Notes: generated by a model not told the origin, from the letters alone. Positions 11,740 through 24,000 are shown, counted from the first letter of the stretch. The stretch is DNA of 64,000 nt from Emiliania huxleyi CCMP1516 (GCF_000372725.1 NW_005198017.1:358286-422285), one strand, 5' to 3'. Numbers and translations are program-made.

Positions 11740-14700
11740 ATGGCGACCGCCGTGCTGCCGGCGCCCGCGCCGCTGACCTCGTCGGTCGGGCTGCTCGCGA
11801 TGCTCGAGGAGAGCGAGACGCAGATCAAGGTGCACGCGCTGCAAAAGCTCGAGCGCGTGGTGCCCGACTTTTGGGCCGAGATCTCCGAGTCCCTTCCCGA
11901 CATCGAGGCGCTCTACGAGGACGAGGCCTTCCCGCAGCGGCGCCTCGCCGCGCTCGTCGCCTCCAAGGTGTACTACTACCTCGGCGAGTACGCGGACGCG
12001 CTCGTCTTTGCGCTCGGCGCCGAGACGCTCTTCAATGTTGACGAGGGCTCCGAGTGCACCCCGCCCCCCCCCCCCTCTCCTGCCTGCGGCGGCGCGGCGC
12101 CGCCCGCCGCTTCGGCTCGGCCGCCCCGCCCCTCCCCATCTCCGCCGCCCGCTCTCGACGCGCGGCAGGTACGTCGACACGCTGCTCGCAAAGGCGATTG
12201 ACGAGTACTGCAAGCAGCACCAGCAGCGGTACGAGGCGGCCACGGGGTCGCAGGAGGAGGGCGGGTCGAGCACGGCGGCAGAGGCGCCGATCGACCGCCG
12301 GCTCATCGATCTCGTCGATCGGATGGTCGAGTCTTCGCTCGAGCGGCGCGCGTACCAGATGGTGATGGGGCTGGCGCTCGAGGCGCGCCGCACCGACCTC
12401 ATCGAGCGGATCATCCTGCTGTGCGACGCGAAGCCGGGCGAGCTCGAGCACGACGCCTCGACGATCAAGATGCTCGAGTACTGCTTCGGCCTCTTCTCCT
12501 CCGCCGTCGTGCCACGCTCCTTCCGCGCCACCCTCATCGCCCTGCTCGTCACCATCTACCGCGGCCTGCCCGCGCCAGAGTACCTCGGCCTCGCGCGCTG
12601 CTTGGCGCAGGCGGGCGACGCGGCGGGCGTCGCCGCGATCCTGTCGCAGCTCATCGAGAGCGAGAGCGCCGAGGCGCGCCTCGCCGCCTTCCAGATCTCC
12701 TTCGACCTCGTCGACAACTGCACACAGGCCTTTCTCAAGCTCGTCGCCGAGCGGACGAAGGCAAAGCCGCCGCCGCCCGCCGCGGCCGAGCCGTCGGCCG
12801 CCGAGGGGGCGGCGGAGGGGGAGGCGGCGGCGGCGGCGCCGCCGCCCGCGGAGGTCGTCGAGCCCGCCGCCTCCAAGGCGCACGCCAACCTCCAGCTCAT
12901 CCTCTCGGGCGAGGCGTCGATCGGGTGCGCGCCCCGAGCCTCTCTCCACACCGCGGCCCCCCCCTCGCGCCAGCCCACGCCTCCCGCTGCGCGTGCCCTG
13001 CGGGCTCTGTGGGCTCTGTGGGCTCTGTGGGCTCTCGCCGCTGCGTCCACACAGCGCCGTCGCGCCGTGACGCCACGTCCGCGCCCGCGACCCTCCCGCG
13101 CCCCGCCCGCTGGGCCAGCTCCCTCGTCGGAATATCTCCCCATATCTCCGCATATCTCCGCATATCTCCCCATATCTCGCGCCCCGCCTGCAGGCTGAGC
13201 CTCGAGTTCCTCGTCCGCTCAAACAAGACCGACACCCTGATCCTGACCGGGATGAAGAAGGCGGCCGACCAGCGCAACTCGCTCTGCCACTCGGCGATCG
13301 TCCTCGCGCACTCGCTCATGAACGCGGGCACCACCGCCGACTCGTTCCTCCGCGACAACCTCGAGTGGCTCTCGCGCGCCACCAACTGGGCAAAGTTCTC
13401 CGCGACCGCCACGCTCGGCGTCATCCACCGCGGCCACGTCAAGCAGGCGCTCTCGCTGCTGGCGCCGTACCTGCCGCAGGCGGGCATGTCCGCCTCGCCG
13501 TACTCGGAGGGCGGCGCCCTCTTCGCACTCGGCATCATCCACGCGAACCACGGCCACTCCATCCGCGCCTACCTGCTCGACGCGCTGCGCAGCGCCGGCA
13601 CCAACGAGGTCGTGCAGCATGGCTGCGCGCTGGGGATCGGCATCTCGATGATGGGCTCCGAGGACGAGGACCTCTACGAGGAGCTCAAGGGCGTCCTCTT
13701 CAACGACTCGGCCGTCGCGGGCGAGGCGGCCGCCCTCGCGATGGGACTGCTCATGCTCGGCTCGGCGTCGCCAAAGGCGCGGCCTCGAGGGGCCGCCCGC
13801 GCAGCGCGACCGCGCGACCGCCTCGCGTCACACGGGGTCCATGCGCCTCAGGCGATTGAGGAGATGCTCGGGTACGCGCACGACACGGCGCACGAGAAGA
13901 TCATCCGCGGGCTCGCGATCGGCATCGCCCTCTGCATGTACGGGCGCGAGGAGGAGGCGGACCCGCTCGTGACGACGCTGCTGCACGAGCAGGAGCGAGA
14001 GCCGCTCGCACACACGCCGCCTCTCGTCACGAGCGCCCCTCTCCTCTGACCACGACCCCTTGCCACTCTCTCCCACCGCCCCTCCCCTCACCGCCCTCCC
14101 TCACCGTCCCCGGGCAGGACCCGATCCTGCGCTACGGCGCCATGTACACGATCGCGTTTGCGTTTGCCGCGACCGGCTCCAACGCGGCGCTGCGAAAGTG
14201 CCTGCACGTGGCCGTGTCGGACGTGTCGGACGACGTGCGCCGCGCCGCCGTCATCGCCATCGGCTTCGTGCTCGCCAACACGCCCGCGCAGTGCCCGCGC
14301 GTCGTCAAGCTGCTCGCCGAGTCGTACAACCCGCACGTGCGGTACGGCTCCGCCTTCGCGGTCGGCATCTCGTGCGCGGGGTCCGGCTCCAAGGAGGCGC
14401 TCGAGCTGCTCACGCCCATGCTCTCCGACCCCGTCGACTACGTGCGGCAGGGCGCGCTCCTCGCCTCGTCGATGGTGCTCATGCAGAGCGCAGACCACAA
14501 GGCGGACTCGAAGCTCTCGAAGCACCGCGAGGACCTGCGCAAGGTGGTCGGCGACAAGCACGAGGACACGATGACCAAGTTTGGCGCCATCGTCGCCACG
14601 GGCCTCCTCGACGCGGGCGGCCGCAACGTGACCATCGGCCTCACCTCGCGCACGGGCAACAAGATCATGCCCGCCATCGTCGGCATGGGCATCTTCTCGC

Positions 14701-15630
14701 ACTTTTGGTTTTGGCACCCGCTCCTCCTCTTCGTCTCGCTCGCCTTCACGCCAACCGCCGCCATCGGCCTCAACGCCGACCTGCGCATGCCGCAGTGGCG
14801 CTTCAAGTCGGGCGCGCCGCCCTCCGCCTTCGCCTACCCGCCGCCAACCTCTAACGAGAAGAAGGAGGTCGCGTCGACGGTCGCGACCGCCTCGCTCTCG
14901 ACGACGGCAAAGGCCGCCAAGATCGACAAGGCGAAGAAGGCGGAGGCCGAGGCGGCGGAGAAGGCCAAGGCGGCGGAGCGCGCCGAGGAGGAGCGGGTCG
15001 CCAAGGAGAAGGCGGACCTCGCCGCGCGCGACGCCATGCTGGTGCGGGGCCCGAGCCGCGCCCTGCCCCGCCCCCCCCTCTCCCCCGACCCGGCCCGGTC
15101 ACGCGCGCTCTCAGGCGAAGCTGACGGAGCTGCACAAGCGCGGCTCGCTCTCGGGCGTGCTGCACGCCTCGCTCACGGGCGTCGCCGCCAAGAGCGAGGG
15201 CGGCGGCGCGGGGGACGCCGGCGACGCGATGGACACGTCCGCCGATGCAGGCGCGGCTGGTAAGCCGTCGCTGGAGGCGCTGGTGGGCGAGGTGCGGGAG
15301 GCGCACGCGCGGGGAGACATCTCGACCGCGGCGGTGGCGGCGGTGCTCAAGCTGCAGCCCGACAAGGCGGACGAGGCCGAGTTCGACTTTGAGGTGCTCG
15401 AGAACCCGTCGCGCGTGCTTCGCTCGCAGGAGCGCTTCTGCTCGCTGCTGCCGGCGTCGAGGTACGAGCCCGTCGCCAAGGGTCGCACGTCCGGGGTCAT
15501 CATGCTCAAGGACACGGCGCCCGACGCGGAGGAGGAGCTGCTGCCGCTGCCGGCGGCGCTCGCCGCGGCGAGCGAGGGGGCGGAGGAGGAGGAGCCGGCG
15601 CCGCCAGAGCCGTTTGAGCTCCCCGCCTGA
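11740..15630 (+). CDS. RPN2: 26S proteasome regulatory subunit RPN2/PSMD1, 6 exons
   Basis: Exons 11740-12053, 12169-12924, 13194-13776, 13852-13992, 14118-15041 and 15115-15630 give about 1,077 residues, somewhat longer than human PSMD1 (about 950). Alignment to the family from memory is nearly collinear: SEYVDTLLAKAIDEY, FLRDNLEWLSRATNWAKF, the proteasome/cyclosome repeats (YSEGGALFALGIIHANHG, GEAAALAMGLLMLGS), SESYNPHVRYGSAFAVGI, SRTGNKIMPAIVGMGIF and the C-terminal IMLKDT block. Extra length lies in an Ala/Glu-rich insert near residue 345 and a charged C-terminal linker. RPN2 scaffolds the base and docks ubiquitin receptors. Introns 1, 2 and 5 are GT-AG; intron 3 (13777-13851, 75 bp, in frame) starts GC; intron 4 only keeps frame with a GA start. 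Intron 2 holds two small tandem repeats. Confidence 0.95.
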
Positions 15631-16181
15631 TGAGGGAGCCGCCCGGAGAGTACCATGGACGTGTCGGGGATCTCTCCTCGCGCGGGACCGCCATCCGGCC
15701 GTTTTGGTGCGGGACGGGGACGTGGGCGCACCTCCCCGCTCGCAATATGCTTGCGCGCGGGCCCTGTGCCGGCAAGCGGGGGGCAACTGAGCTAGTGCAT
15801 ACGGCGCCCCCGCCGCCTGGGAGATGTTATGTGACGCGAGCACCTAGACACTAAAATCATCTGACAAGTCTCAAGAGTCAAGTGAGCAGGCGAAAAATAA
15901 GATATATTTAATTCATTCTCGTTTACATTTTGCCGCGCGAGCCGCGCGACGGGCGGGGACCTGTTCCTTTTCAGTTTTCACCCATCTCAGATCGCATCTC
16001 ATTCGTTCTCCCCCGCGCCCCTCCCCTCTCAGTGCAGCGCTCAGGCTCAGACACGCCCCGACGCGTCCAGACGCGGACCATTAGTGCATAGACCACAAGC
16101 ATGGCCTTACGCACCCACGGTGTCTCCGCCCCTCCGCGCAGTGGTCGCGAGCTGCCCGTTTTCCGCGTCATGGGCACGCTC
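15631..16181. other. Intergenic between convergent genes
   Basis: Holds the 3' flanks of RPN2 (+) and the HEAT-repeat gene (-). An AT-rich patch at about 15890-15935 is the only notable composition change. No gene seen. Confidence 0.6.
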
Positions 16182-18427
16182 TCACTCGTCGTCATGCTCG
16201 TCGTTATCCGCAAGCCCCGAGCCGCGCTGGTCGATGGCTGGCCATGGCGACCGGCGGCCTCCGATCGTGGCGACCACTTGCTTGGCGACGGCCTGCACGT
16301 CCTTGTCCTCGTGTGTCGTGCACTGCTCGATGGCGGCCGTGTGGGCGGCGAGCGCGCTGGGCGGCAGCAGCGCCATCATCGTCTCGAGAGCCCACATGCG
16401 CACCAGCGCGCACCTGTGTGTGTGGAGCCAAGTGTCACGACCCGAGCTAATGTGTTTGTAGGGATATAGGAGCGAGGAACGCACTGGTCGCCGAGGCGCG
16501 TGGCGATGGCGTCCACGTGCGGCTCGAGCCCAGCGGGATCAGCGACGCGCAAGTCGCCGCCCGCCCGCTCGCTGATGGCTTGCGCAGCCGTCAGGCGGAC
16601 CTCTTCGCTGGCGTCCCCGAGCCGGCGCACGACCGCCGCCACAGTGGGCTCGTCCCACGCAGCCATGAAGGCGCAGATTGCCAGCAGGGCCTGCATGCGC
16701 ACAGCTTCCCACGAGTCCTCGAGGCAGGCGCACAGAGCTGGCGCATGCGCCAGCAAGCCAGGGCCGAAGCGGCCGACCGTTTGGATCGCCGCTGCACGCA
16801 CGGTCACGGACTCGTCGGCCATAAGCGGAACAAGCGACGCCGCCTGCTGGAGGAGGAAGTCTGTGCCGAGCATGCCGACTGCTCGCACCGCCGCCGCGCG
16901 TACGGTCGCGGAAGCGTCGGCCAGAAGAGGCACGAGCGACGCCTCCTGCGCCAGGAGAAAGTCTGTGCCAAGCCCGCTTAGCACTATCAGGCTGTAGGCG
17001 CGCCGCGTGTCGTCGACTTGCGCCACTTCCCTCGCCTTGCGGGTTCGCACGCCCGCTGGCGGCTTGAGCACAGCCTGTGCGAGGAGGCGGGCTGCCAGCG
17101 GCTGCAACGCAGCGGGCGGCTCGCGCGACATCATGAGGAAACAGTCCATGGCCGCGTCGCGGACGTCGGTGTCCGAGTGCTTGGAGAAGTCGATCACGAC
17201 CTCGCCCGCCTTCGATGCGAGCCAGCCGTGCCCCGCCAGCGGGCCCACAAGACGGAGGCCGCGGAGGGCGCCGGCCGCGCTGGCCACGGAGACGTTGGCC
17301 GCGCGGAGACGCCCCAAGAGGGCTTGGGCGTGCGAGGCGACCGACGAGCGCGGGAGGTATCTCAGCATTTTCATCAGCTGCGAGTTGTCCTGATCCTCCT
17401 CGTCTGCCGGGCCCTCGAGGAGCGCCCCGAGAGCAGGCAGCGCGTGGCTGGCCAACCAGCCGCGGGAGCTGAGGAAGCCTCCCTCGTCCACCTCCCCCTC
17501 GTCCACCAACCGAAGAATGTGGAGCGCAGCCTCGCGGTCATCGGGCGCAGGAGCCTCGCTCGTCGCGTAGCCGAGGAGAGCCGCCATTGCGTTCTTGTAA
17601 ATCCACGCGTGGCGTGCGTGAGAGAGCGCAGCGAACGCACATGCGAGGTCTTGCAGCCAGGCCCCGTGGCCATCTTCTCCCACATAGATGTCCGGGTGCG
17701 CCTGGAGGTACTGCAGCTGCTGCAGGGCGGCGGCCGCGGCCTTGTCATGCTGCTCGTCAGAAGCGGCCCCGCGCTCCGCCATCAAATCCTGGAGCAGGAA
17801 GCCACCAAGGTAAAGAGAGCCAGCGAACTGAACATTGGGATCGTTTCGCTGGATCGCGAGGGAGGCGAGCACGGTGTCGAGGTGCTTCGAGCCCAGGTCC
17901 TCACTGTGCCCTTTGTGAGGAAACATGCGCCAAAGGATCTGAAGCGCGTGGAAGCAGACCTCGGGGCAGGTTTGAGGAAGGAGGAGCCTTGCGACGGCGT
18001 CGGCGTGCGTCGCCTGCACCACCAAGTGCATGGAACCGAGCTGCTTTAGGGCGTCGCCGTCATCGAGCGAGAGCACCAGTGCGTTGGCCTCCGTGTGCTC
18101 TGCCTCGAGCCGGATCAGCAGAGCGACGGGCGAAACGCTGGCCTTCGCAGCAAAGCTCGAGAAGGACGCCTCGCTCACTTCGAGGCCGACGTGGATGGCC
18201 CTCGCCGCCGCGATCATCGACGCAGAGCCGCGGATGAGCACGGCAAATGTGGCACACGCCTGGAAGGCGGCGTCGAGATCCTCGCCGCTGAGGTCGGCAA
18301 ACACAAGCTCAACCAGTGCGGTCGGCAGCTCGAGGATGATGCAATCATCGCCCGCGCCAGGCAGCTCGAGGACGGCGCCGCGGTCGATGCGCCGGAGACT
18401 GCGCCGGAGGCCTGGCGTGGAGGCCAT
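16182..18427 (-). CDS. F-box-like, HEAT/armadillo-repeat protein, 2 exons
   Basis: Exons are 18427-16485 and 16413-16182, joined by a GT-AG intron in phase 2, giving about 724 residues. Residues about 33-70 (ELPTALVELVFADLSGEDLD followed by a Cys and hydrophobic spacing) resemble an F-box. The rest is helical repeats. The clearest units are near 500-640, where two copies of LVPL(L/M)AD..(A/V)TVRAAA(V/I) are spaced 38 residues apart, with DASEEVRLTAAQAI after them. An F-box joined to HEAT repeats suggests an SCF ubiquitin-ligase substrate receptor; that is inference. The C-terminal exon continues the repeat (ALVRMWALETMMALLPPSAL) before an acidic end. The start codon lies only 54-154 bp from the PEX22 start on the opposite strand. 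Confidence 0.78.
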
Positions 18428-18580
18428 CGCTCTTTCTACACCACGAGGTGTCAGGCGGCTCGCGTGAAGGCTAGAGAAACCATGACGCTGAGCACATTGA
18501 ATTATCTACTCTTTGGAATTCTTGTCTGTCGCGCGCCGAGGCCGAGTGCGACAGGTGTGTCGGTGTTTGCAGTGAGGCAC
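18428..18580. promoter_or_regulatory. Shared divergent promoter region (F-box/HEAT and PEX22)
   Basis: The two genes start back to back with at most about 150 bp between start codons. No TATA box is obvious. If PEX22 uses the upstream in-frame ATG at 18482, the gap shrinks to 54 bp. Confidence 0.45.
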
Positions 18581-19366
18581 ATGGTGCTCGCCCTGCTCAA
18601 CCTCGCCAACCGCCCCGCGCTCGTCGCGATCGTCCTTGTCCTCCTGTGCTGGCTGCTGCTCCGGCCGAGGCCACCGCGCACGGCGCGGCGGACGCCGTCG
18701 GCGGGTGCGTCGGCGGGCGCGGCAGCGAGCGGCGCTCGCGCCGTCAGCGTCTCGACGCCCGGCGTGCTGCTCAGCTTCCGCGGCGGAGCGCCGGTGGTTG
18801 ACGACGCGGCCGTCGCGGCGCTTCTCACCCTAGCCGCCACCTGCGACATCTACCTCGTCACGCAGCTTGAGTCGGACAGCGACGCGCAGGAGGAGGCAGT
18901 GATGGCCGCGCTGAGCGCGGCGGGCGTCTTCGGGCCGGGCGCGTGCGACCGTCGCAAGGCGCTGGTGTGCGCCACCGAGGACGGGCGCGCCGCCATCTGT
19001 CGCCAGCTCTCGCCAGCCGCTCACCTGGACACGAGTCGCAAGGCGCGCGGCCGTCTCGCGCCCTGTCCGCCGCTCGCCTCCCGCCCGGCCTGGCCGCCTA
19101 CGCCACCGCCACTTGCCACCCCCGTCCCGCGCGAGGCAGGTTGCCTCCTACCTCGCGCCGCACGTGCCGTCCGTGGTGCTCATCGGCGCCGACCCGCCCG
19201 GCGGCGCCTCCTCCTCGGCACCGCCCTCGGCTCGCCGCGCCGAGACGCGGCGTCCGGCTCGCGCCTCGCTGTGGCACCCGGCCGTCGTGCGGTGTAGGTG
19301 GAGAGCTGCCGCAGCCTGGTCGACTACGTGGCCGCGAGGGCGGCACGTGGCACGGGAGGCGCCTAG
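18581..19366 (+). CDS. PEX22: PEX22-like peroxisome assembly protein
   Basis: The N-terminus has a membrane segment (ALVAIVLVLLCWLLL, about residues 13-27) followed by an Arg/Pro/Ala linker. The lumen-free domain matches the plant PEX22 pattern as I recall it: a LLSFRGG block, CDIYLVTQ (about 87-94), a run ending AAGVFGPGACDRRKALVCAT, then EDGRAAICRQLSP and HLDT. PEX22 anchors the ubiquitin-conjugating enzyme PEX4 to the peroxisome for receptor recycling. Exon 1 is 18581-19042 with a GC donor after AAG; exon 2 starts 19140 (VASYLAPHVPSVVLIG). A last exon, 19298-19366 (VESCRSLVDYVAAR, then stop), fits in phase 0, but its donor is unresolved, probably GC soon after 19180. An in-frame ATG at 18482 is an alternative start. 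Confidence 0.72.
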
Positions 19367-19758
19367 CGCGCCGCCGGTCGCGGTGGGCCGCGGGCCTCGA
19401 GGCTGGCGCCTGGTGGCCGCTTCTCGCCAGCCGACGAACTTTGCCGTCGCCGCCGTCCGTCGCCGCCGTCCGTCGCAGCAGTGGCGGGCGGTACCCAAAA
19501 CGGCAGCGATCTGCAGGCAGCGGCAGCGTCCGGCGCAGCAAATGTCGCGCCCGAAATGCGAAAGGAACAAGAACTTTTTCTCTCCGTAGAGCGTAGTGAT
19601 TATTCTCAATCGCGTACATGTGCATACACCAATTAATAATATGACGAGGCGATGCCAGTGCGCGCCAGTAAAAGAAAGAAATCACTCACCCAGGCCGTCG
19701 CTCGCCAACCCCGCCAACCCCCCGGGCGCGGTGCCGCTGTAGACACCGACACGCTCTT

Positions 19759-20709
19759 ATGCCCTCTCTGGCCGCGTTCTCCGACCTGGCGAGCGAGTAC
19801 GACGGCTTCATCTTCGACCAGTTTGGTGTGATGCACAACGGTGCGACGGCGCTCGATGGTGCACCCGCGCTTGTGGCTCGGCTCGCAGCGGCCGGAAAGA
19901 GGCTCGGCATCCTCTCAAATTCATCAAAGCGCAAGGAGTGGTCGCTCCGCGAGCTCCCCAAGCTCGGCTTCTCCGCGGACCACTTTGTGGCTGCTGCCGT
20001 GACCACGAGCGGCGAGGAGGCGTGGCACGCGCTTGGCGCCGAGTGGCGCGGCAAGGCGTGCGTGTGGCTCTCGAAGAAGGACGGTGACGGCGTGAGTGAC
20101 TACCTCGACGGGACGGGAGTGGGCCTAGCCGATGTGGAGCGGGCCGATTTTCTGCTGGCGAGCGGAACCAACGTCGTGCGCGACGGCGCGAGCGTGCTGG
20201 CCGTTGACTGCGAGCAGAGCGGCGACGTCACGCCGTTCGAGGATCTCTTCTCGCGTGCTATCGCACGCGCGCTGCCGATGATCTGCGCCAACCCGGACTT
20301 CGTCTCGCCGCCAAAGCCCGGCAAGGCGATGACGTACCAGCCGGGCCACATCGCCGCGCGCTACGAGGAGCTGGGCGGGCGCGTGATCTACTACGGCAAG
20401 CCGCACCCGCAGCATTTTGAGGCGTGCGTCGCTGGGCTCGGCCTCCCAAAGGAGCGGGTGCTGCACATCGGAGACTCGATGCACCACGACGTCGCTGGCG
20501 CGGTGCGCGCGGGAGTGCCCGTCGCCTTTATCGCCGGGGGCATAGAGCACGAGAAGCTCGGCATCCCTTCGGGCGAGCTGCCGAGCGCGGCGGCCCTGCG
20601 CGCGCTGTGTGAGGAGTTTTGCGCCATTCCCACGCACACAGTCGCGCTGGCGCGGTGGGATGCGCCGGTGATGGACAAACTAGATGATGACAGAGGGAAG
20701 CGGGCATGA
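19759..20709 (+). CDS. HAD-superfamily class IIA hydrolase
   Basis: A single 316-residue exon. HAD motif I is FDQFGVMHNG with the nucleophile Asp20, motif II is ILSNSSK, the motif III Lys is in YYGKPHPQHFE and motif IV is HIGDSMHHDV with Asp239 and Asp244. The layout with a large cap between motifs II and III is that of class IIA enzymes (the NagD/pyridoxal-phosphatase-like branch). The second Asp of the usual DxD motif I is Phe22, as in the 'DxWG/DxFG' subgroup remembered from bacterial and plant HAD-IIA proteins. Catalysis by the standard acid/base route is therefore questionable. Substrate unknown. Intronless, unlike most neighbours. Confidence 0.9.
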   Translation: MPSLAAFSDLASEYDGFIFDQFGVMHNGATALDGAPALVARLAAAGKRLGILSNSSKRKEWSLRELPKLGFSADHFVAAAVTTSGEEAWHALGAEWRGKACVWLSKKDGDGVSDYLDGTGVGLADVERADFLLASGTNVVRDGASVLAVDCEQSGDVTPFEDLFSRAIARALPMICANPDFVSPPKPGKAMTYQPGHIAARYEELGGRVIYYGKPHPQHFEACVAGLGLPKERVLHIGDSMHHDVAGAVRAGVPVAFIAGGIEHEKLGIPSGELPSAAALRALCEEFCAIPTHTVALARWDAPVMDKLDDDRGKRA

Positions 20710-21013
20710 CATCATCTCTACCAGAGGATTGTTACGTATGATTTTCGCAACACACACAAGAGCGTAGAGCCGCGGTCTTGACTTGTTCATATAGGGCTGC
20801 CTCTAGGGCTGCCTAAGGGTATAATGCGAAGGGACGCGGGACGCCCCCGCCCTTGCCCCACCACCTTGTGTGTGTGGAGAAGTTTACCTTACCTTACCGT
20901 ACCTATACGACGATCTCTCCGGACAACACAAAGTCAAAGACGAGAACCACGAAACCGTATACGCCGTTAGCTTCACGGCTTTACGTTGTCGACCCCACCA
21001 GATCACCTACCTT
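20710..21013. other. Intergenic between convergent genes; nothing seen
   Basis: About 300 bp separating the stop codons of the HAD hydrolase (+) and the sacsin-RING gene (-). No motif recognised. Confidence 0.6.
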
Positions 21014-24000
21014 CTACATGCCCGACCCATCCGGAGAAGCGGCGTAGAACAACGCAACCTGCTCGTAGTCCCTCCGGCAGAAGGGGCAGCGGTTGTTGCC
21101 AGAAGCGGTAATTGTTGCCACGCACTGGCGGCAAAGCAGGTGGCCGCAGCCGACGAGCAGCGCGTCCACGCGCCGCGAGAGGCAGATCTGGCAGGTGTTG
21201 CTCTCCTTGAGCTCACCGAGCTCGTCGCTCGCCGCCTTGGCCTCGCGGAGGGCGCCCTGCAGCTCGCGGCGCGACATCTTGAGCTCCTCCTGCAGCTGCA
21301 GGTTGCGCGCCAGCATCTCCTTGCGCTCGAGACCGAGCGGCACGTTCGCCTGCGCGAGCACAGACTCGACGGCCGCCACGAGCGCGCCCGGCCCGACGCC
21401 CGAGCCGGGAGCCGCGGCGGGCGCCGGCGCGCCCTCGCCGCCCGCCGCCTCGTGCGACGGCCCGCCGGCATCCTCTGCCAGCGGGACGGCGTCGCCGAGA
21501 GGCAGCCGCAGCGAGCGGAACGAAAAGACGGAGAGCGGGAGGACGGCGCGCGTCTGGCCGCCGCCGACGCGCAGGTTCACCGCCGCCCGCGCGTCCCCTC
21601 TCTCGCCGACGCCATCGACGAGCGCGTAGACGCGGCCCGAGCCGGGCGCGGGCGCGTCCACCGCCACAACCTCCGCCGTGAACAGGGGCCGCAGCGGCTT
21701 GAGCTGAAGGAGCGGCTCGTCTGCGGCGCTCACGGGCGTCCCGGGCGTGCACTGGCTGGCCGCCGCCTCGAAGCGGGCGGGGGGGGCGTATCTCAGCAGG
21801 CTGAGGGCGTCGTCGAGGTCCGAGGCTGCGCAGGAGAGGAGCGGCGCGAGCGTGGCGGGCGGCTCCGTCTGCAGCAGCGCGAGGACGGCGAGCGAGAGCA
21901 GCTCCTCGTGGCTCGTGCCGCAGCGGGGCCTCGCCTCGAGGAAGATCGTGCTGGCCGGCAGGATGAACCACGCCGAGGAGGGCCCCTCTCCCGCCACGCC
22001 AACCGCCTCGTCGGAGGGGACGGCGCGCAGCCGCGTCTGGATGCGCGGCACGATCACCACGCGGTACGGTGCCAGCGCCTCGACGATGGCCTCCGGCCGC
22101 AGCCGCTGCGGCGCAGCCTGCAGAGCGGGGTCCCGCCTGGCCGCCTCGCTGGCGAGCAGGGCGGCAGCGGCGCGTGCGAAGCCCGCGCCGCGGATGCGGA
22201 GGCCCAGCTCCTCGGCGCGGGCGAGCTCGACCGGCTCGAGGTCGCTCTCCTCGCGGCTCAACTCCTCGCGGACCGCCTCGCTCAGCCGGCGCACCTTGAG
22301 GGCGGCACGCACCTCCAGAGACAGAGCCGGGCTGGCGGCCTGCAGTGAGCCGGGCCGCACGCGCCGCAGCAAGTCGGGCGCGTCGTTGATCACCGACGAG
22401 GAGAGCGGGGCGACTCCACCCTCGACCGTCGGCACCGCCATGTCTGCGCGCGGGCGGAAGCCGCGGCACTCGGTCGCCTGCGAGAGAGGGGGGGCGGGGC
22501 GTGAAGCGTGCGGGGGTGGTGGGGTGACGAGGGTGCAGGGGCGAGGGTGCGTGGCATGCAACGCCGGGCTGCTCGCCTGCTCGAGGATCCCGAGGAGAGC
22601 GCGCCGCTCGCTCGGGCTCAGCCGCACGCACGCGTACTCTCGCAGCACCTCGCGCAGCAGCGCTACAAAGTCGTGCAGCTGCGGCTCCTCGCCCATGCCC
22701 ATGCCGAGCAGCACCTCGGGCGTGGGCGGCGGCGAGAGGCTCACCTGCGGTCGAGTGCAGCCGACGCTGACAGGCGTACAAGGCTCGGCGCAACGCAAGG
22801 CGGTACTCTCACCGCGGAGAGCGGCTGCATCAGCGGCTGGCAGAACGGGAAGCACGAGCGGAAGATCCGTGACGGCTTGACGAGCGCCGCGCCGCACAGC
22901 ACCGTCGGCAGCTCGCATAGGCGCTTCCGAGCCTCCGGCCCGATGAGGGACGGGTTTTGGCTGATGTAGAGCCAGAGTGCGCCGAACACCTCCTCCGGTG
23001 GCTGCCCCTCCCACGGCCACGCGTCGGCTGTGAACTGGGAGAGGTTGTGCGCGTGCGAGACGACACGGTCGCACGGCGGCGGGTGGACGAGCCCCAGCCG
23101 GGCCCACAGGCTGCGCGGCGGCGCCCACTCCTCCTTGAGGAGCGGAGAGACCGTCCAGACGAGGTGCCGGTCCGTGTGGAGCGCACACTCCTCGAGGGAC
23201 GCGAGAGTGGGCGGACCCTCGTGCGGCGCGAGGCTGGCGACAGGCGCGTGGGACGGCACGAAACGGATGCCGCGCAGCGCCGTGCAGAAGTCGGGGGCGC
23301 TCAACCCGTCGGCTTCCGCCGCCGCTTCGGCCGGGGAGGCTGCTGCGTCGTCGTCCACGAGCTCCTCGGACGAGACTGGGGCGGCGTCGGCAGGAGCGCC
23401 CGCGAGCGTCGTCAGGTTGTCCACCAAGTGCGTGGCGAGGAGGCCCGCGCGAGACAGGACCTACGAGCAGAGAGAGAGGAGCTGGGTGGGTAGACGAGTG
23501 CGAGGAGGCTGTTGGGTCGAGGGAGAGCCGCACGTCGGGCGGAGGGCGGTCGCTCGTCGATGCACCGAGCGCCTCCACCTTCCTCGCGCACTGCAGGAAC
23601 GCGTCTCGGTCCACCTGCGTCTTCATCCCGAGGGCGCCGAGCATGGCCAGCCACTCCTCCGTCGAGCACTGCTGCGCGGGGAACCGGTCCTCGCCGCCGA
23701 AGATGTAGCTGAGAAGGTTGTTGCGTGGGTCGAGGAGCTCGGAGGGGGCGAGGAGCCCGAAGGCTGTCGGCACAAACCTACAGGCGTGCAGCGGTGGTGG
23801 TGAGCCAAGGCAGGGGGGCGTCCCTATGGGCGGCGGCGCACGGACCGCGTGCGGGAGAGGGCGGCGCGCACGCCGTCGTGCTGCCGCAGCCTCTGCCAGT
23901 TGGCGAGCAGGTGCCTTCGCATCGCCTCCTGCCGCTCGAGCGACGCCTCTCCAAACGCCGGGAGAAGAAACTTCTCGAACACGTCGGCGTCCTCGAGGCT

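Noticed and set aside
13777-13851. Treating the 75-bp in-frame segment in RPN2 as coding
   Set aside because: It would insert 25 Arg/Ala-rich residues between MLGSASPK and AIEEMLGYA, where the family is ungapped. A GC-AG intron explains it better.
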